A DNA stretch of 64,000 bases from Coturnix japonica. Lineage: Eukaryota; Chordata; Aves; Galliformes; Phasianidae. Position numbers and translations under genes: made by a program. The notes beneath the pieces are model-generated. The model was not told the DNA's origin and did not search any database. It saw only the letters and a list, made by a program, of their open reading frames with translations. The DNA is taken from NCBI RefSeq assembly GCF_001577835.2, contig NC_029521.1, positions 20,242,470 through 20,306,469 of the forward strand, in the 5' to 3' direction. Positions 10,758 through 23,587 of the stretch are shown here, piece after piece (positions within the stretch are counted from its first letter, which is position 1; the number at the start of each line of letters is the position of its first letter).

Positions 10758-11524
10758 TTGTTTATTTATAATCATTTAAAAGGCACAAGTTTGCAAGCAA
10801 GTCATTCTCAGACCCAGGACAGCAGCTGTGGAGGTGCCACAGGACACAGGGCTCTGCTATCTGCAGCAAGGCAGCACCCCCAGCCAGAGCTGGGCCAGAC
10901 CCAGTAGAGAGCCTCAGGCAGCCACTTCAGCCAGGGGGAATGAGCACCAGGTTACCAAGTGTAAGAGGATCAGGACACCAAGATCTTCTGCCAGAGTGCA
11001 GCAAAGTGCTGTGTGCAGGCATCACAACATAAGTGCAATGGTACAGCCATAAAACAGCAGTGATGATACGCAGACAGTTACTCTTCACGGAGCCAGAGAA
11101 CTGCTCTCCCCTCTGAGACTTGCACTGCCTTCATCTTAAAGGAAATCCAGTTTTGATCTCCTCAGGTGAGTGCCAGGGAGGGATCCAGCTCCCAGGACCT
11201 TCCCCTGGACAGTGTAGGAAGAGGGTCTTCTCACCAAGGGCTGCTTTCTGGGAATCCCCTTTCAGCCTGTGGCCACCCAACCAAACCAGTGATAAGTAAA
11301 CATCCATTCCAAAACCAGGACCAAAGAGCTGATCTGATAGACAAGTGCCAGGTGGTTTCTTCACAGGACAGACATTGTGCATCAAACAGGTGAAGCTGCC
11401 ATAAGCTTGTGGAGGACACAGAGGAGTTAAAAGCCCAGGGGAGCAGTGGCACCCCTTGCTTGAGCTGCTTTCCAGCTGGCTCCCTGGGGCTGTGGAGCAT
11501 CCATTTATTGTGAGACCAATCACA
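10758..11524 (-). other. C10orf95: C10orf95 3' UTR
   Basis: The segment runs from the C10orf95 stop codon to a minus-strand AATAAA (plus-strand TTTATT at 10761-10766), about 760 nt downstream. The tail position is inferred from that signal alone. Confidence 0.5.
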
Positions 11525-12199
11525 TCAATGTCTCTGTTTTTTTTTCTTCTTCCTGTTCCGGTCCTCGCTGCTGTCATCTGCTTCACTGGCGCTGGGGGTC
11601 AGAGCTCTCTGGATGACATTTTTCTCCACTGTGTACTCCTGCTCTCCTACCTTGGGGTCTGCTTTGACTAAGAACTCCCCCTTCCGGTAGGTGATGGAGA
11701 CATTGGTCCGTGGGTAGGTGCCATAAACCCTCCGGAGATCATCCTTAACAAATTCTGGGAGGTCTTTCCTTGGTCCAAACACCTTTCCAAGCCTCCCCCA
11801 CTGAAGCTCCCCTCTCATGGTGAAGCCCTCTGGCCACGTGTCTCGATACTGGTCTGACCTCTGATAGGCAGCATAGGGATTGTAGTTTGCATAAGGATTG
11901 TACAGTGGGACAGGGACCACAGGGGGTAAATGCCAGGTGTAGTACGGATGGAAGTAGGGGTTGGAAGCACTGTACAAGTGGTGATACTCCACCTGACTCC
12001 CCACATAGTCAGGGTAGCTGCTTCTGTCTAACACAAAGGTCACGGGGCGGCTGTAGAAGTTGTGCATGTAGATGGGAGGGAACATCGTGGAGCTGCTTGG
12101 GTCTTCTGCTCTCCCAGTGCGCAGTGGTAGGTAGGTATAGGCAGGAGATGGGATCATGGTTGGACAGTACTCCCGTGGTACAAAGCCAGGCTGGTACAT
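11525..12199 (-). CDS. C10orf95: C10orf95-like protein
   Basis: A 224-aa frame opens at MYQPGFVPREY (12199) and stops at 11525. An in-frame TAA lies eight codons upstream, so the start is firm; the context is ACCATGT. The N-terminal half is Tyr/Pro/His-rich (many YNPY, YHP and PYY motifs) without a signal peptide or membrane segment. The middle carries a compact, better ordered stretch (WGRLGKVFGPRKDLPEFVKD, VYGTYPRTNVSITYRKGEFL). The tail is acidic and then lysine-rich (RNRKKKKKQRH), a possible nuclear localisation signal. Naming rests on position and strand: human C10orf95 lies divergently beside MFSD13A, as here, and the VYGTYPRT region agrees with my memory of the family. Its function is not established. 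Confidence 0.75.
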   Translation of the reverse strand: MYQPGFVPREYCPTMIPSPAYTYLPLRTGRAEDPSSSTMFPPIYMHNFYSRPVTFVLDRSSYPDYVGSQVEYHHLYSASNPYFHPYYTWHLPPVVPVPLYNPYANYNPYAAYQRSDQYRDTWPEGFTMRGELQWGRLGKVFGPRKDLPEFVKDDLRRVYGTYPRTNVSITYRKGEFLVKADPKVGEQEYTVEKNVIQRALTPSASEADDSSEDRNRKKKKKQRH

Positions 12200-12262
12200 G
12201 GTACAGGACGTGAGGCTTTACAAGAGGAATACTTGGCCAGAGCAGGTGCTGAGTTTCAATAG
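12200..12262 (-). other. C10orf95: C10orf95 5' UTR part with predicted splice acceptor
   Basis: Upstream of the start codon the minus strand reads a pyrimidine-rich tract ending CCTCACAG, so the coding exon probably begins at 12262. That implies at least one non-coding upstream exon, whose position I could not determine. Confidence 0.4.
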
Positions 12263-15200
12263 CTGTGAGGACAGGAGTGGAAGAGAAAAATCTTTCCATT
12301 GTTACAGGCTCCCAAACCAGGCTGAATAGGGAGACACATCTAGCATTAATGAGAGGATCTCCCCATTCCTGCAGGCTATCATAGAAACAAGTAGGTCTGT
12401 GTCCACATCCACAACTCCTCTGGCAAGTCCTCACATAGAGGCTTTTCACTTTGGTCTCACTGGCTATTATTATGTTCAAGGGTGCATTTACCCTGAGGAA
12501 CTCTACCCCACAGCTCAGTTTGTCCTCACCCTGCCCTTAGAGGACCAGATCACCCCCCAGGGCATTGAGCAATGACCTCCCATGACTCATTCTCTCCCCC
12601 AAGAACCAGGAAGGGAATGCACACATACAATACTTCAGGTTAGTGTTTGTTTTAAACAGCTTGCTGCCAGAGATGGGAAGAGACCATGCACATAGCAACA
12701 AGGTTTTTTTTCCCCTCCACTGCTCAGAACCTTCACCCTTAACCACAGAGTTGCCACATGCCAGCAGCTCTCACTTTAGCTAAGAGAGTAAACTGCCTTG
12801 ACTGAGGTTTACCCAGCACAGTAGGTGTCTGGTAGGAGGAGAGCAGGCACCATGCTCCTGGGCCTCCTGCCCCGAGGCAGCCTGTGCAATGTGAGATGGT
12901 GGAGGAAGCACTACTTGTGCAGTCAGACAGGAGAGCTGACAAAAGGAAGCAACATGAACAGGGAGAACAAAATGAGGACCAAGAGCAGCTGGGAGAGCTA
13001 TAGGGCAGCAGTCACATACCCAACCACAGACATCCCTGGAAGCAGATCACCCTGAGCAGGGTGCTGACAGCTGACATAACCCAGAGAGTGCTTCAGCCCC
13101 AGGGGTAGCTGCAAAGCTGCCTGGGCAAGTCACAGGGGCTGTCAATACTGTTCTACAGCAGCCCAATGCTGCTCTGTTCCTGCTCCAACCTGTCTGCAGC
13201 CTTGCACCCTCAGGGGCTGAAAATGTGGCTCATCTCACCATTACACCAGTATGTATTGCTCACATTGCCCCTCGTGCTGCTCCATTTTCCAGAGGCTGGC
13301 TTAGGGAGAACACAGCTGGAGCAGAGTCCTGCTGGACTCTACAGAGCTGAGTGAGGATGCAATAAATCACATGCATTCAGAGGCAGTGCCAGCCTGCTTG
13401 AATTTTTCCCCACACTCAATAGGGATGGTGAGCAAGTAAGACTTCAAGGAGATAAGGCCAGGCCATCTGTAGCCAGAAGGCACCAAAAGCCAGGTGCTGA
13501 AAAATCAAATTTCAGTAGCACTCCCTGAGAGAAGGGTCCAGCCCCATCCCTCCCTTCTCTTCTTCCTCTTCACCTGTTTCTACTTCCATTGCTGTGAAAG
13601 TACTAAGTGTAGGAAGGAAGCACCCAACAGCATGAGCATCTCTTCCCTGCATTTCAGGAGCAGCAGTAGGGAAAAGACAGGAGAAAGATCAGCCTTGTTT
13701 TCCTTCAGGCTGCTACCTATTACCTTCACTTTTGTGTCAAACTCTGCAGAACCTCATTAAAAAACAAAACAATTGGAGTTCCTGAGCACAAAAGAGCAAG
13801 CTGGGTTCTGCTCTCTGCTCCTTAACCAGGAACAGCCAGAAGTGCTCACCAACTTCCCACTGGCACAGGGGCCAAACCAGAACACCAGGACCTGCAGGGA
13901 GCAGCAAGGATCTAACCAGTAAGAAAGATACCAGCAAGAGACAAGGTTCTTCCCTTTAAAGTCCTTTTGACCTTGCTAGAAGAGGCTTCAGCCCCGCTTG
14001 GCTGGAGCTGAATGAGGAGGTTCCCAAGAAGGTCACAGCCAGATGAACACAACCACTCTGGGTTTGGAGAACACCCTACTTCAGGCTGTCCCCAGCTTTG
14101 CCAAAGCTGACTCCAGCAACTCCCGGTGCAGCTCAAAGAGCCCAACACACCACCACAGCTTCCCAAACACTTGGTCTGCCAAGCACAGCTTGCTTTGGTG
14201 CCAGCTGACCCAGGCAGAGCCATAAGGGAGAAATTGCAAAACATTGGTGATACAGAGCCACAGAACGCTTGGTAGCTCAAGTGCAGAGAAAACTGTTTCA
14301 CCTCTCTGTTACACAATTACTTGCTGCAGGTGTTGAATCAACCACTAATAACACCGAGCAGCCCTCCCGGCCTGTGTTTGTAGCAGCAGCAGTTACTTCC
14401 TAGCACTACAGAAGAGCTGGCTTTGCTGGACACTCCCTAAGGTAGAATTTTGCTGTCCCCTAAAGCTACTTTTAATTCAGGGAGCTGTTTTGTTACGGGA
14501 TTCTGGGATACAAGAAAACGACTGTGTGAGCTGTAGAAACCCAAGGAACACAGTCAAACCCAGGTCACACTGCATAGACACTGAGAAGTGAGCCTGACTG
14601 CTGCACTAACCAACAGAGGTTGTGCCACTGTACCATCACAGAAATGCCTATAACACGCCTGCAGATTGCTTTCACCGAGGCAGATTAGGAGATTCCCCTT
14701 AGCTGCTTTTTGCTCTCTGCTGTTCCAGCACCCCCAGCTTTCAGACCTTCCTGTCTTTCTTCCTGCCTTCATCCCCTCTCCACCTCACAAAAATAAATCC
14801 ACACCACAGATCAGTCACCACTTCCCTGTAGCATCTCCCAAAGGTACAGGGATGAGCGCAGTAAGAGCAATATTTTCCCCTAACCAAGAGGATGGAGAAG
14901 TTGTGTTATTTCCAGTTAATCTCTATATTTTTGAGCAGACTCGGCAAAATTTTTGCCACGTGGCAAAGTCTCAAAGGTCTTGCTAGGAAAAAAAGTGGGG
15001 AAAAAAGGAAGCTTTAGTGTTTCAGATTTGCACTCCAAAGCTCTGGTGACAGCACTGCATGCTTATCCTGGTAGCTAGAAATAGCTTGTGAGAGAGGATT
15101 ATAGCAAAGCATCTCCTTATTTTTCCCTTGTCATTTCCTTCTCCTGCCTGCCAGAAAAGATCACTCTCTCTGGTCAAGGTCTCTGAAGAAAATCTCACTC

Positions 15201-18200
15201 CAGGATAAGACTCTTGGGTGCTTCTTCAGTAGGGGGAGAGGGAGAGGAGAGGAAGAAGCAGAGAAATCTTACAGCACAATACAACACTTGGTTCCTCCAT
15301 CATCAGGACCAGTTGGCAGGACAGGACACTTGGATATCTTCCCAGAGGGAATGCTCCCACTCAGCCAGACGTGCCTGGCAGCAACACAGGAATTCCCGTA
15401 AAGCACAACAGCTTGGTACAGAGCAAGCTGGCTCTTCCGGGTCTTAATTTTTAACTAGGAGCACAAATTCCCACGCTTGCTTCATCCCGCAAGCACTTCC
15501 AGGTTTTGCCCCTTTTCCCAAGGGGAAAAAAAACCAACAGCATCATAGATTTTTGCTACACTCCCCAAGACAACAATAAACCCACACGGTCCCAGCAAAG
15601 CCCCCCAAGGGGCAGTAAATACTTTCCCAAGAGGTTCTCACATCATCCCTGAGGCATTAAGATGTACTTCCTGGAAGAGATGAACTCTTGTAGCATCTTG
15701 AAAGGCATTTAGTGCAGCAGTGGAGGCAGACACACCAGCTGATGTAGCACAGCAGCTGAGACCGAGCAGGCAGCTCAGGAGGAGCTTGCTGCTTCAATCT
15801 TGCACCCTGGATATCACCGTGGGTGTGCTGAAATACGCACAACACATTTCCTATAAAGCCACAGTGCATGTAGCAGCAATCAGCCTCCAGGCAGCTGTTA
15901 CACAGTGCCTCTCCACACCAATTATCGTAAGATATTTCTGGATGGAAACTTGGTGGAGCAGGAGAACACAGCCTTCACTTCAGAGGGGTGAGGCTGTTTG
16001 ACACACCCCCTTGTAGTATCTGACAGCGATGGAAGAGAATCGATACTGAAAGCAGCCTGAGAACAGCCACCAGGCGTCAAAGGGCTTTGCAGAGATGCAC
16101 AGGTACTTGGAATGAAAGCCAAAGAGCAGTAGATCTACAGGGTGGAAAAGGTTTGAAGGATTAGATGTGACATTATTACTAGAATCAGGAGAAACCCACC
16201 AATTCAGGTAGTTTTGCACATTTGTTCTGAGGACCTGGCCAGGATATTTTAGTGGGATCTGGGTTCAAGGAGTGCTGCAGGAGGTGGGCATTGCTGCAGC
16301 CCCTGTTTATCTCATTTTCCAAGCTGGAAGGCAGCAGACACCTTCACCTTGTATGAAGGACAGGCAGCAAAGCAGAAGATTCCTCTGAGCTCTGACAGTG
16401 CCAGTGAACCACAAAGAGGGCACCAGCTGATGCTGGCACCCATGGCAATAGCAGTGAAGATATTGGTCATCCCTTGCAAAGACTTTCTGAAGAGGAAGCA
16501 GATCTGTTTCAGCTATTCAAAGCAGCATTCCCAGAAACACTGAAATCTAGTATAGATCCGGCAGATGAGGTCAAAGCAGCAGGAAAAGTTCCTGGCATTG
16601 CAGAGCAAGCCTTTACTTGACTATGATGATGCAAGAGCCTCTCCCTTGGATACCTCTGCCCAAATAGTGGTCAAAAGGCAGCAGGCTGCTGGCTAAGGGA
16701 AGGCTGGAGCAGCCACTCCTCCTCCTCCTCTTGCTGCAGCTGCTGGATAACAGCATCAGAACAGCTGCACAGCAGTAGAAGGGGCAGGTGACACTTCAGG
16801 GTTAGCATCAGCAAGGCTCCTAGAGTCAGCCCCACTCACAGCCAGAGCACTCCTAAATACTATTGCCATTCATCCACCCACATAGATTCTGGGGTAGCTT
16901 TCCCAGTGCTGACCACACACACACGCATGCCACCCCACTTCTCCTTCCTCTGCACAGCTCCTTTTCCCACGTTCTAGTTTCTGGTTGACTGAAAGTCCCA
17001 CCACCAGCTTCACTTTTCCCTGTAGGCACCCTTGGCATCAGAGCCATCTTCCTCACCGAGTTCAGGTCTCTGTGCCACACCTCAGGATCTCAGCCTGCAT
17101 TTCTGGAAGCCACCAACTCTCTTCCAGAGACAGACCTGTTTCTAGAAGCTGCTTTCAAGCACTGTTTTCTTCAGTCTACGCTTAATTGCATTCATGGTCC
17201 CAAGGGTCCCCTCCATGTTGAAGAGCAGCTGGCACAAAGCACAACCTCCTCCTCCCAAAGTTCATTGCATAAAGTTAATTCGATGCCCATCTCCTTCACC
17301 CACACACCTCTTCAGATAGAAGGTCTCAATATCAGTTAGTTCAGGCTTCCAAGATCCTGGATGAGCCCCTTGATATCCCTTCTAGAACTAGCTCTCCCCC
17401 TTTAGATTACAGTTCCAATAAACTGATCCAAGAGGTGTTACAGATCGCTCACTCCAACAAGTCAGTTGAAGAATCAATAACCTCATTAACACACTGCTAG
17501 TAACTCTTCGTTTTTTATATCATTCTGAGCACAACTAAAGACTTCATTAGAAGCTTTAACAAACCACACACTACAGACACCAAATTACAGGTGCACCCCC
17601 TTCCCTCCCACCATAACTCCCTTGCTCTGCTCTCCCACACCAAACCTTGCTGACTGGGGACAGACTGAATCCAGTAGGTTGTCCAAGGAGGCCACTCCAG
17701 CACCCCAGCAGGTTTGGGTCCCCAGGCTCTTCCACCATTCATATGTGGAAGATCTAATTTAAGATCTTATTTCTCTCATTTCAGTACTCACTTTTTTGCC
17801 CTGCTCAAGCCTCCGCTCTTCCAGCAGTCCCTTCCTAAACAATCAGTCCACCCCTAATCACTCCTTTCCCATTGGTCTCAGTTTTGGTACATCCATAACC
17901 AAGCCTACTCTTCCTGATACCGTTACCTAGGCAATCTCAGCCTTATATGGCATTACTGATAGGGTCTGGTTGGCCTTGCAAGGTTCTGCCCTCCAAGAGT
18001 TGCTTCAGACTCCCCTGTAATTATCTGATCACAGCTGTTGACTTTACACAAGCCAAAACAAATCCTTCATCTTCAGCCTTGACTCCCTTTCCTAGCTCCA
18101 GTTACTTACAGAAACCTCTTCATTGTACATAGACAGTTTGCATAGCAGAACAATAGGCTATATACACTTTTTTTGGTATTTTTGCACCATCCTGCTCTCT

Positions 18201-19790
18201 CAGCTGCATGATTACAAGCCTTTACCCTGTAAGTCTTCTTAGGAGAGCTATCTGGTTTGCTGCAAAGGCCTGAGTCCAGAATGATTTCATGCTCACAGTA
18301 CATCTCCCCTGCCAACAACCAACAACACAGCGAGCAACTTGTACTTCAGCTCTGCATGCATTAACTACATTTGGCATTCCATTCCCTGCATCCTACATAG
18401 GAGCTGCATTGTTGAGACAGAAGAAAAGACTGAGTCATTGTAGTGGACCCTCCATAGCATCAGTGCCCAGACAGGGGAGGAAACAGATTATCTCCAGAAT
18501 TCAGAGTTGCACTACATATCAATCTTTGAGCTCAACTTTGCTTACAGGAATGCATTTTCAGACACCCACAATATGTTTCTAGCTTAAGTTCAAGCTTCTG
18601 AGACAAAGTTAGCTGTAGGAATACAGCTCTTATTGTGCCCCTAAGACAAACAGCTACAGCTTCTGTAGATCTGGGATTCTATAGAATATAGATCCCCTTT
18701 TCAACTTCCTGCTGTTAGCTTCTAGACAACCAAAATATAATTTTTAAGTAGTGTTATTTATTTTATTTTTAATGGAAGAGAAAATGCAACTCTGACTCCA
18801 AGAACAGAAAGAGACCTACATCATTTTCCCTTAACTGAGGGGCTTATATCCTATCACTACAATAACTTAAAACAGCACCTTTCACAACCAGGAGGTACTT
18901 GGAAAGTTACAGGCTGGATCAGTACCATAAACCAATACCCCAAGCCAGCTCTATGTGGATTTGTCTCTGTTAAAGAACAGTGGATGCATAGAGGTGAAAG
19001 GGAAAAGCAACCCAAACAAATCTCAGAGCTGCTCACTTGCAAGCTCATAGCAGCAGCATTGCTTCACCATTACAACATAGTTAAGTCTTTAGCATACAGA
19101 TAAGTGTATAAACGAGATTCTCAGCGTACTCACTTCCTGAAGGGAGAAAATAGACAAAATGATGCTTTTTCTTGAATCAAGAGCCAGGAAGAGCAGGATA
19201 CTCTGACCTGGGGAAGGCAACTTCCCTGTTGTTAGCAGCACACTGGGCAGAGGACGCAGGCACAGCACCACACCTTGCTGGGGCACACACCTGCACTCCT
19301 CCCACACTGACTGCCCAGCTGGGGGAGCAAAAAGGAATCACCGAGCTGCCAAAGCCAACATGAGGCATATAACCTCACAGCAAGGAAATGCAGGAGCAGG
19401 GCTCAGCTCACGTTTGTACCTCTGCCAGCCCTGTGGGCCCATCACCACCACCTGTGCTGCTGGGCTGAGCACCTCTATGGCCCCCCTAATTGCAAGAGCT
19501 GCAATTAACCACCTGGCTTCCATGACTTTATTAAAGCAATATGGTTAGGAAGCTGCTGCTAATTGTACCATACAAAAACAGTAGGTTGTTGTCCAGTGTT
19601 GGATCACAGCATGGGCTGCAGGGAGAGGCCAAGGACACGTACACCTCTTTGCTCCAGAGAAAGCACTACAATCTGAGCTTTTTCTTTCTTATATGTCGGA
19701 CAAGGTAACGTAAAACGAGCGCTGAAAGATGCCCCAATGCAGCTGGTGACTAAAGCGATGGGAAGGGCCGCCCTCCGAGCAGACCATAGA
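12263..19790. other. 7.5-kb interval between C10orf95 and MFSD13A
   Basis: No protein-coding exon, RNA hairpin of a known family or interspersed repeat was recognised. The open frames are short and unlike known proteins. A short (CA)n run lies near 16915-16926. The upstream exon(s) and promoter of C10orf95 should be here or close to 19.8 kb, perhaps sharing the MFSD13A CpG island. Confidence 0.5.
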
Positions 19791-19985
19791 GCAACCAGAG
19801 TGACCGGGCTAGAAGGGCCACAGAACCACTTCCGGGAGGTCCTTTCCTCCCTCGAACAAGATGGCGGCGGGAGGGGTGGCTTCGTTTGCCAGGCCGCAAG
19901 ATGGCGTCGGGGTGGGGTCGGGACGCTGCCGGGCGCGCATGCGCGGCTGTGCGGTTCGGTGGGACAGCGCCGGTACCGAGCGCAG
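19791..19985 (+). promoter_or_regulatory. MFSD13A: MFSD13A CpG-island promoter and non-coding exon 1
   Basis: The island holds an ETS site ACTTCCGGG (19828-19836), two YY1-type AAGATGGCG boxes 40 bp apart (19858-19868 and 19898-19908) and a perfect palindromic NRF1 site GCGCATGCGC (19935-19944). Exon 1 ends at 19985 with a GTAGGA donor and joins the exon beginning at 23511. The first YY1 box also fits the TISU consensus SAASATGGCGGC exactly at 19857-19868. Transcription probably starts close to it, as is usual for such YY1 boxes. Confidence 0.65.
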
Positions 19986-19999
19986 GTAGGAGGTGCCGT

Positions 20000-20025
20000 G
20001 GGGGGGGGGGGGGGGGGGGGGGGGG
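20000..20025 (+). repeat. Poly-G run of 26
   Basis: An uninterrupted run of G occupies 20000-20025, starting 14 bases after the MFSD13A exon 1 donor. It can form G-quadruplexes in DNA or in the nascent RNA. Its exact length is likely to be unreliable in the assembly and variable between individuals. Confidence 0.95.
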
Positions 20026-20500
20026 TTGGGGAGCGGTACCGGGCAGCCATGATGTGTGTCCGTGTTTGCAATGGAGATTTGGGGCCTCGAATCTCAATTC
20101 TCGGCCTGTGCTTTGCAGTGCGGCCGGGCCGGGGGTGGGCTGTGAGGGAATGGCTGCTGCTGTGTGGTGTTCATCATAGCGCTGAGGTTCCGTGTCAGCC
20201 CCAAGGGTGTGGGGTCTGTGGGGCGTTCATGGCTGTACCCTTTGATACCGGGCTGCTGGAGGTTGGTTCTACAGAGCACGGGGTTCTGTGCCGCTGAGAC
20301 CCGCTTTGAGCCGGTGGGTTGTCTGAGGAAATGAATCATTAACGATTGGAAGCGCTGCTGACAAAATGAGTGTTGGTTGTGTTGTGGGTGTGGAACGACA
20401 GAGCTGGGCTGTCCCTGCGCTTTAGCTAATAAACCTCCCAAACTCCACAGTATAGAGGCACTGTAGTGGCTGTGGGAGCAAGGGCAGGTGTATTGAGATA

Positions 20501-20558
20501 TTAGGATATTCCTGTATTAGTCACACTGAGGTATTTAGGATATTCCTGTATTACTCAC
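20501..20558 (+). repeat. Direct repeat, two 24-bp copies 34 bp apart
   Basis: TTAGGATATTCCTGTATTAG starts at 20501 and recurs at 20535 with one difference in 24 bases. It looks like a local duplication inside MFSD13A intron 1. Confidence 0.9.
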
Positions 20559-20795
20559 ATAGTGGAGGATGCACTGGAAAGTCGTGTTGCTGTGGTCAGG
20601 CCTGCAGGTGGCTGCTTTGGTGTACAGGAATCGCCCGGCCCTGCTTCAGGGGCTGGATTGGGCCAAGATGCCCATACGTGGCTCTGCTGCCAACTCAGTA
20701 CAAGTGGCTTCTGCTGTGGCATGTGCAGCCCAGGCACTGGAGCTGGTCTGTTCTAAAGCCTGAGGGCTGCTGAGTTGCTGTGGGGCATAATAGGT

Positions 20796-20826
20796 TGTGA
20801 ACCCAGCTGTGAACCCAGCTGTGAAC
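20796..20826 (+). repeat. 12-bp tandem repeat (about 2.6 units)
   Basis: Two adjacent TGTGAACCCAGC units are followed by a partial TGTGAAC. It is a small simple tandem duplication in MFSD13A intron 1. Confidence 0.9.
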
Positions 20827-23587
20827 TGACTAGGAAGCTGGAACAGATTGTGACAGCTCCAAAGTGCGATGTGTTTCCAGCTGCCCTCTGTCAGCACTCT
20901 CAAACAAATGCTTTCCTGGTAGATGCTGCTCAAACATCCTCCTCAAAGAAGATAAGATCTGCAGACGTCACTGGCCGGAGCAATGCCAGATGTCAGACGC
21001 GGAGGTGGAAATGTTCTGGAGTAAAGGCTGGTTGCTTTCTAATTTACGAGCTTGTTCCTTTATGGCTGTGCGTTATTATTCCCTCTTGCAGTTCCTTTTC
21101 CCCTCACTTAAAAACTAATTCTGAAAAGTTCTGACATACTCCGTGACTAATGCTCTGTCCCAAGGAAAAAGGTTATGAAAATACCACTGTGGCGAGCTTA
21201 AATAACACAGTGCTTTGGATGTAGGAACAAAATCTGCTTTTTTTATGAGCTACTATAATTTGTTCCTTTTCATCTGCGTGTTTTAAGATGAGGGAGTTAA
21301 AAAAGAGCCCAAAACTTTAATAACTGTCTCAACAAAGTGAAATCACTTATGTATGTCAGCAGGGCTGCACATCTGTGGGGGAGTGATGGGGAACAGGAAG
21401 AAAGGAAGAGGGATGTAACCTTTTTTAAATGGTGTTGTATGGTACGGATGAGAAAACAAGGTGTCTCTGGAAACTTGAGCAGCTGCGGTGTGTGCAACTT
21501 GTGCTTGGTGAAGTGCCATTCAGATGGGGGTGTGTGAACCTAACCCATGTTAGGTGTGCATCCAGTGCTTGGGATCTGGATGCACCAGGGTTTCAAACAG
21601 CCCAAAATGATGTTATCTGCCTTGTGCTCAATCCTGTTCTTGCAGGTGCCCAGTGCTCTGCTGGCACGATGTGCCCTTGAGCCAGTCAACTGCAGACAGT
21701 TTGTGGTGAGAGACACAGGGCTTGTGGTTGGATCAGCTGCCCTAGCTCTGTTCTTCTTAACGTTTATCTTTATCCATCACAAATTCTTGATTCCTTTTCA
21801 ATTCATGACCGTACAGAATGCAGTTTCCATTTGCGGCTCGTCAGCACGCCTGTCTTTAATTACACCTATAACTGTTCATTGTCTGGCTGAAGGCCCTTTG
21901 GAGCGGAGTCATCCTTTTATCTGGCCGTGGGTTTTGGTGCGGTGGGATATGGCGTGGTGGCTCAGTCCCATGAGAGCTCTGCAGTTGGATCCAATTGAGG
22001 TCTATTGCTTTGGCAGGGTCGATGCGCCGTTTCAATCTAGTGATGCAATTGACGGGAACATATGCTGTGCCTGCTCCTGCTGGGCTAATTACGAGGAATT
22101 CCTTGGGCTGAGCAGAGCAGACAGATATCTTTTGTTTTTCTAATCTTGCCTAGAAGTGGTCAGACTCACGGCTTCTGGGAAATGCTGAATGGAACTGCAG
22201 TTTCATCAGCTTTCATACCCAGCTGCTCTTCCCTTGCTCTGCTGTTTCTGCATGGGCTTGCTGTGGCTGATGTCGCAAGCGCAGGGGGATGACTTGGTGC
22301 ATCATTTCCTGTTCCATACGCTGTTGTGAAGTGGTTCTCTGATGTGTCTGAACAGGGTGCGTGGCTCTGGAGGACTGCACTGGGATTTGCAAGGGTCATC
22401 AGCTCCTTTATTTTGCTTCTGGCAGCATTGAGATAATGACTTTGTTATCACCTGTCATGTGAACAGAGCTTCTTGGGATGGCCTGAGCTGGGAAGCTGAC
22501 TGACACTGATTTAAGAGCCTGTAACTTCTCACCAGATACTGAATGCATCCATCCAAAGAGATGCCCTGTGTTTTGCCTTTGTTCTGTAGCAGCTGGAGTG
22601 TGAAAGGGGGCTCAGCCTGAAGAGCACGGACCTCTGTCAAGGGAAGATGATGTCCTGCTTTGGGGATGGGCTTCCTGGCCATGAGCTGTGGCCGGTGCTG
22701 GCTGAGCAGTCCTACCTTCCCTTCCCCTCCTGCCTCAGCCCTCTGTGAACATACAGTGGCTTCTTCCAGGACACAACTACTGTTTCCACTTGCTTTGCTT
22801 CCATATATATTGCTGTTTAGCTGAAGCATCTTTATTTCAGCTTCAACATTCAGGCTGTCCCAAGATGTGCTGGACAGCTGCTACTTGACTTTGGGTAGCC
22901 CTTGTTGCATAATGGCACCATGTCTGCCGCGTTCCATCAAGTTCTGATCATATCTCTTCATACCACACAGCAGCAATGCTACTTGCCATAAATACCTCCT
23001 GTCTGAGTGAGCCCAGGTGCAGTCAGCTGTGACTGCCTGGGGACAGCAGCATATATGTGTGAGATTACATCAGAGCTGTTATCACTTTTATTTGGATGAA
23101 AATTTATAGTGGTACCATAAACGTCAGTCGTAAGGTCTGTGTTCTGAAGGCTGCTTGGTTTGCGGCCACGTAGCTTGATTCTTCCCTGACCTTCCCTTTA
23201 AAGAGATGGAAAGAACTAATCAGCTGACTGCTGGATAACAAAGAACATTAAAGTATAAAGGACAGGGCAGGGACAGTGTGCTCACAAAGAGACAGCTGTA
23301 CTGGAGCCTGGCCTCAGCTTAATGGAGCAGCTTTAGTGCAGCAGACAGCTTCCTGTCTCATAAATCCCATCCAATCCACTTCTGAACAACTCCTCAAAGC
23401 AACACTAATTCTGATCTCTGCTGGCAAAGATTTATCAGTTAATTTGATTCAACTAAGTTCATTTAATAAATTGAATCTGTATTACTTATTTCTTTTTTTC
23501 TCTTTTACAGGAGCAACAATGGATTGGCCCCAACAAAGATGTAACGGGTGCTGTGAGAAGACATCCCACCTGAAATGGAGGTGATCC

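Larger units (their letters stand above)
20026..23510 (+). other. MFSD13A: MFSD13A intron 1 (remainder)
   Basis: This is intronic sequence between the non-coding exon and the exon carrying the start codon. Its only clear structures are small direct repeats at 20501-20558 and 20796-20826. No other gene is recognised. Confidence 0.6.

Noticed and set aside
20561-20763. Two overlapping plus-strand frames (about 64 codons each) in MFSD13A intron 1
   Set aside because: Neither resembles a known protein or has splice support in a useful phase. Two open frames in one short G+C-rich stretch are expected by chance.
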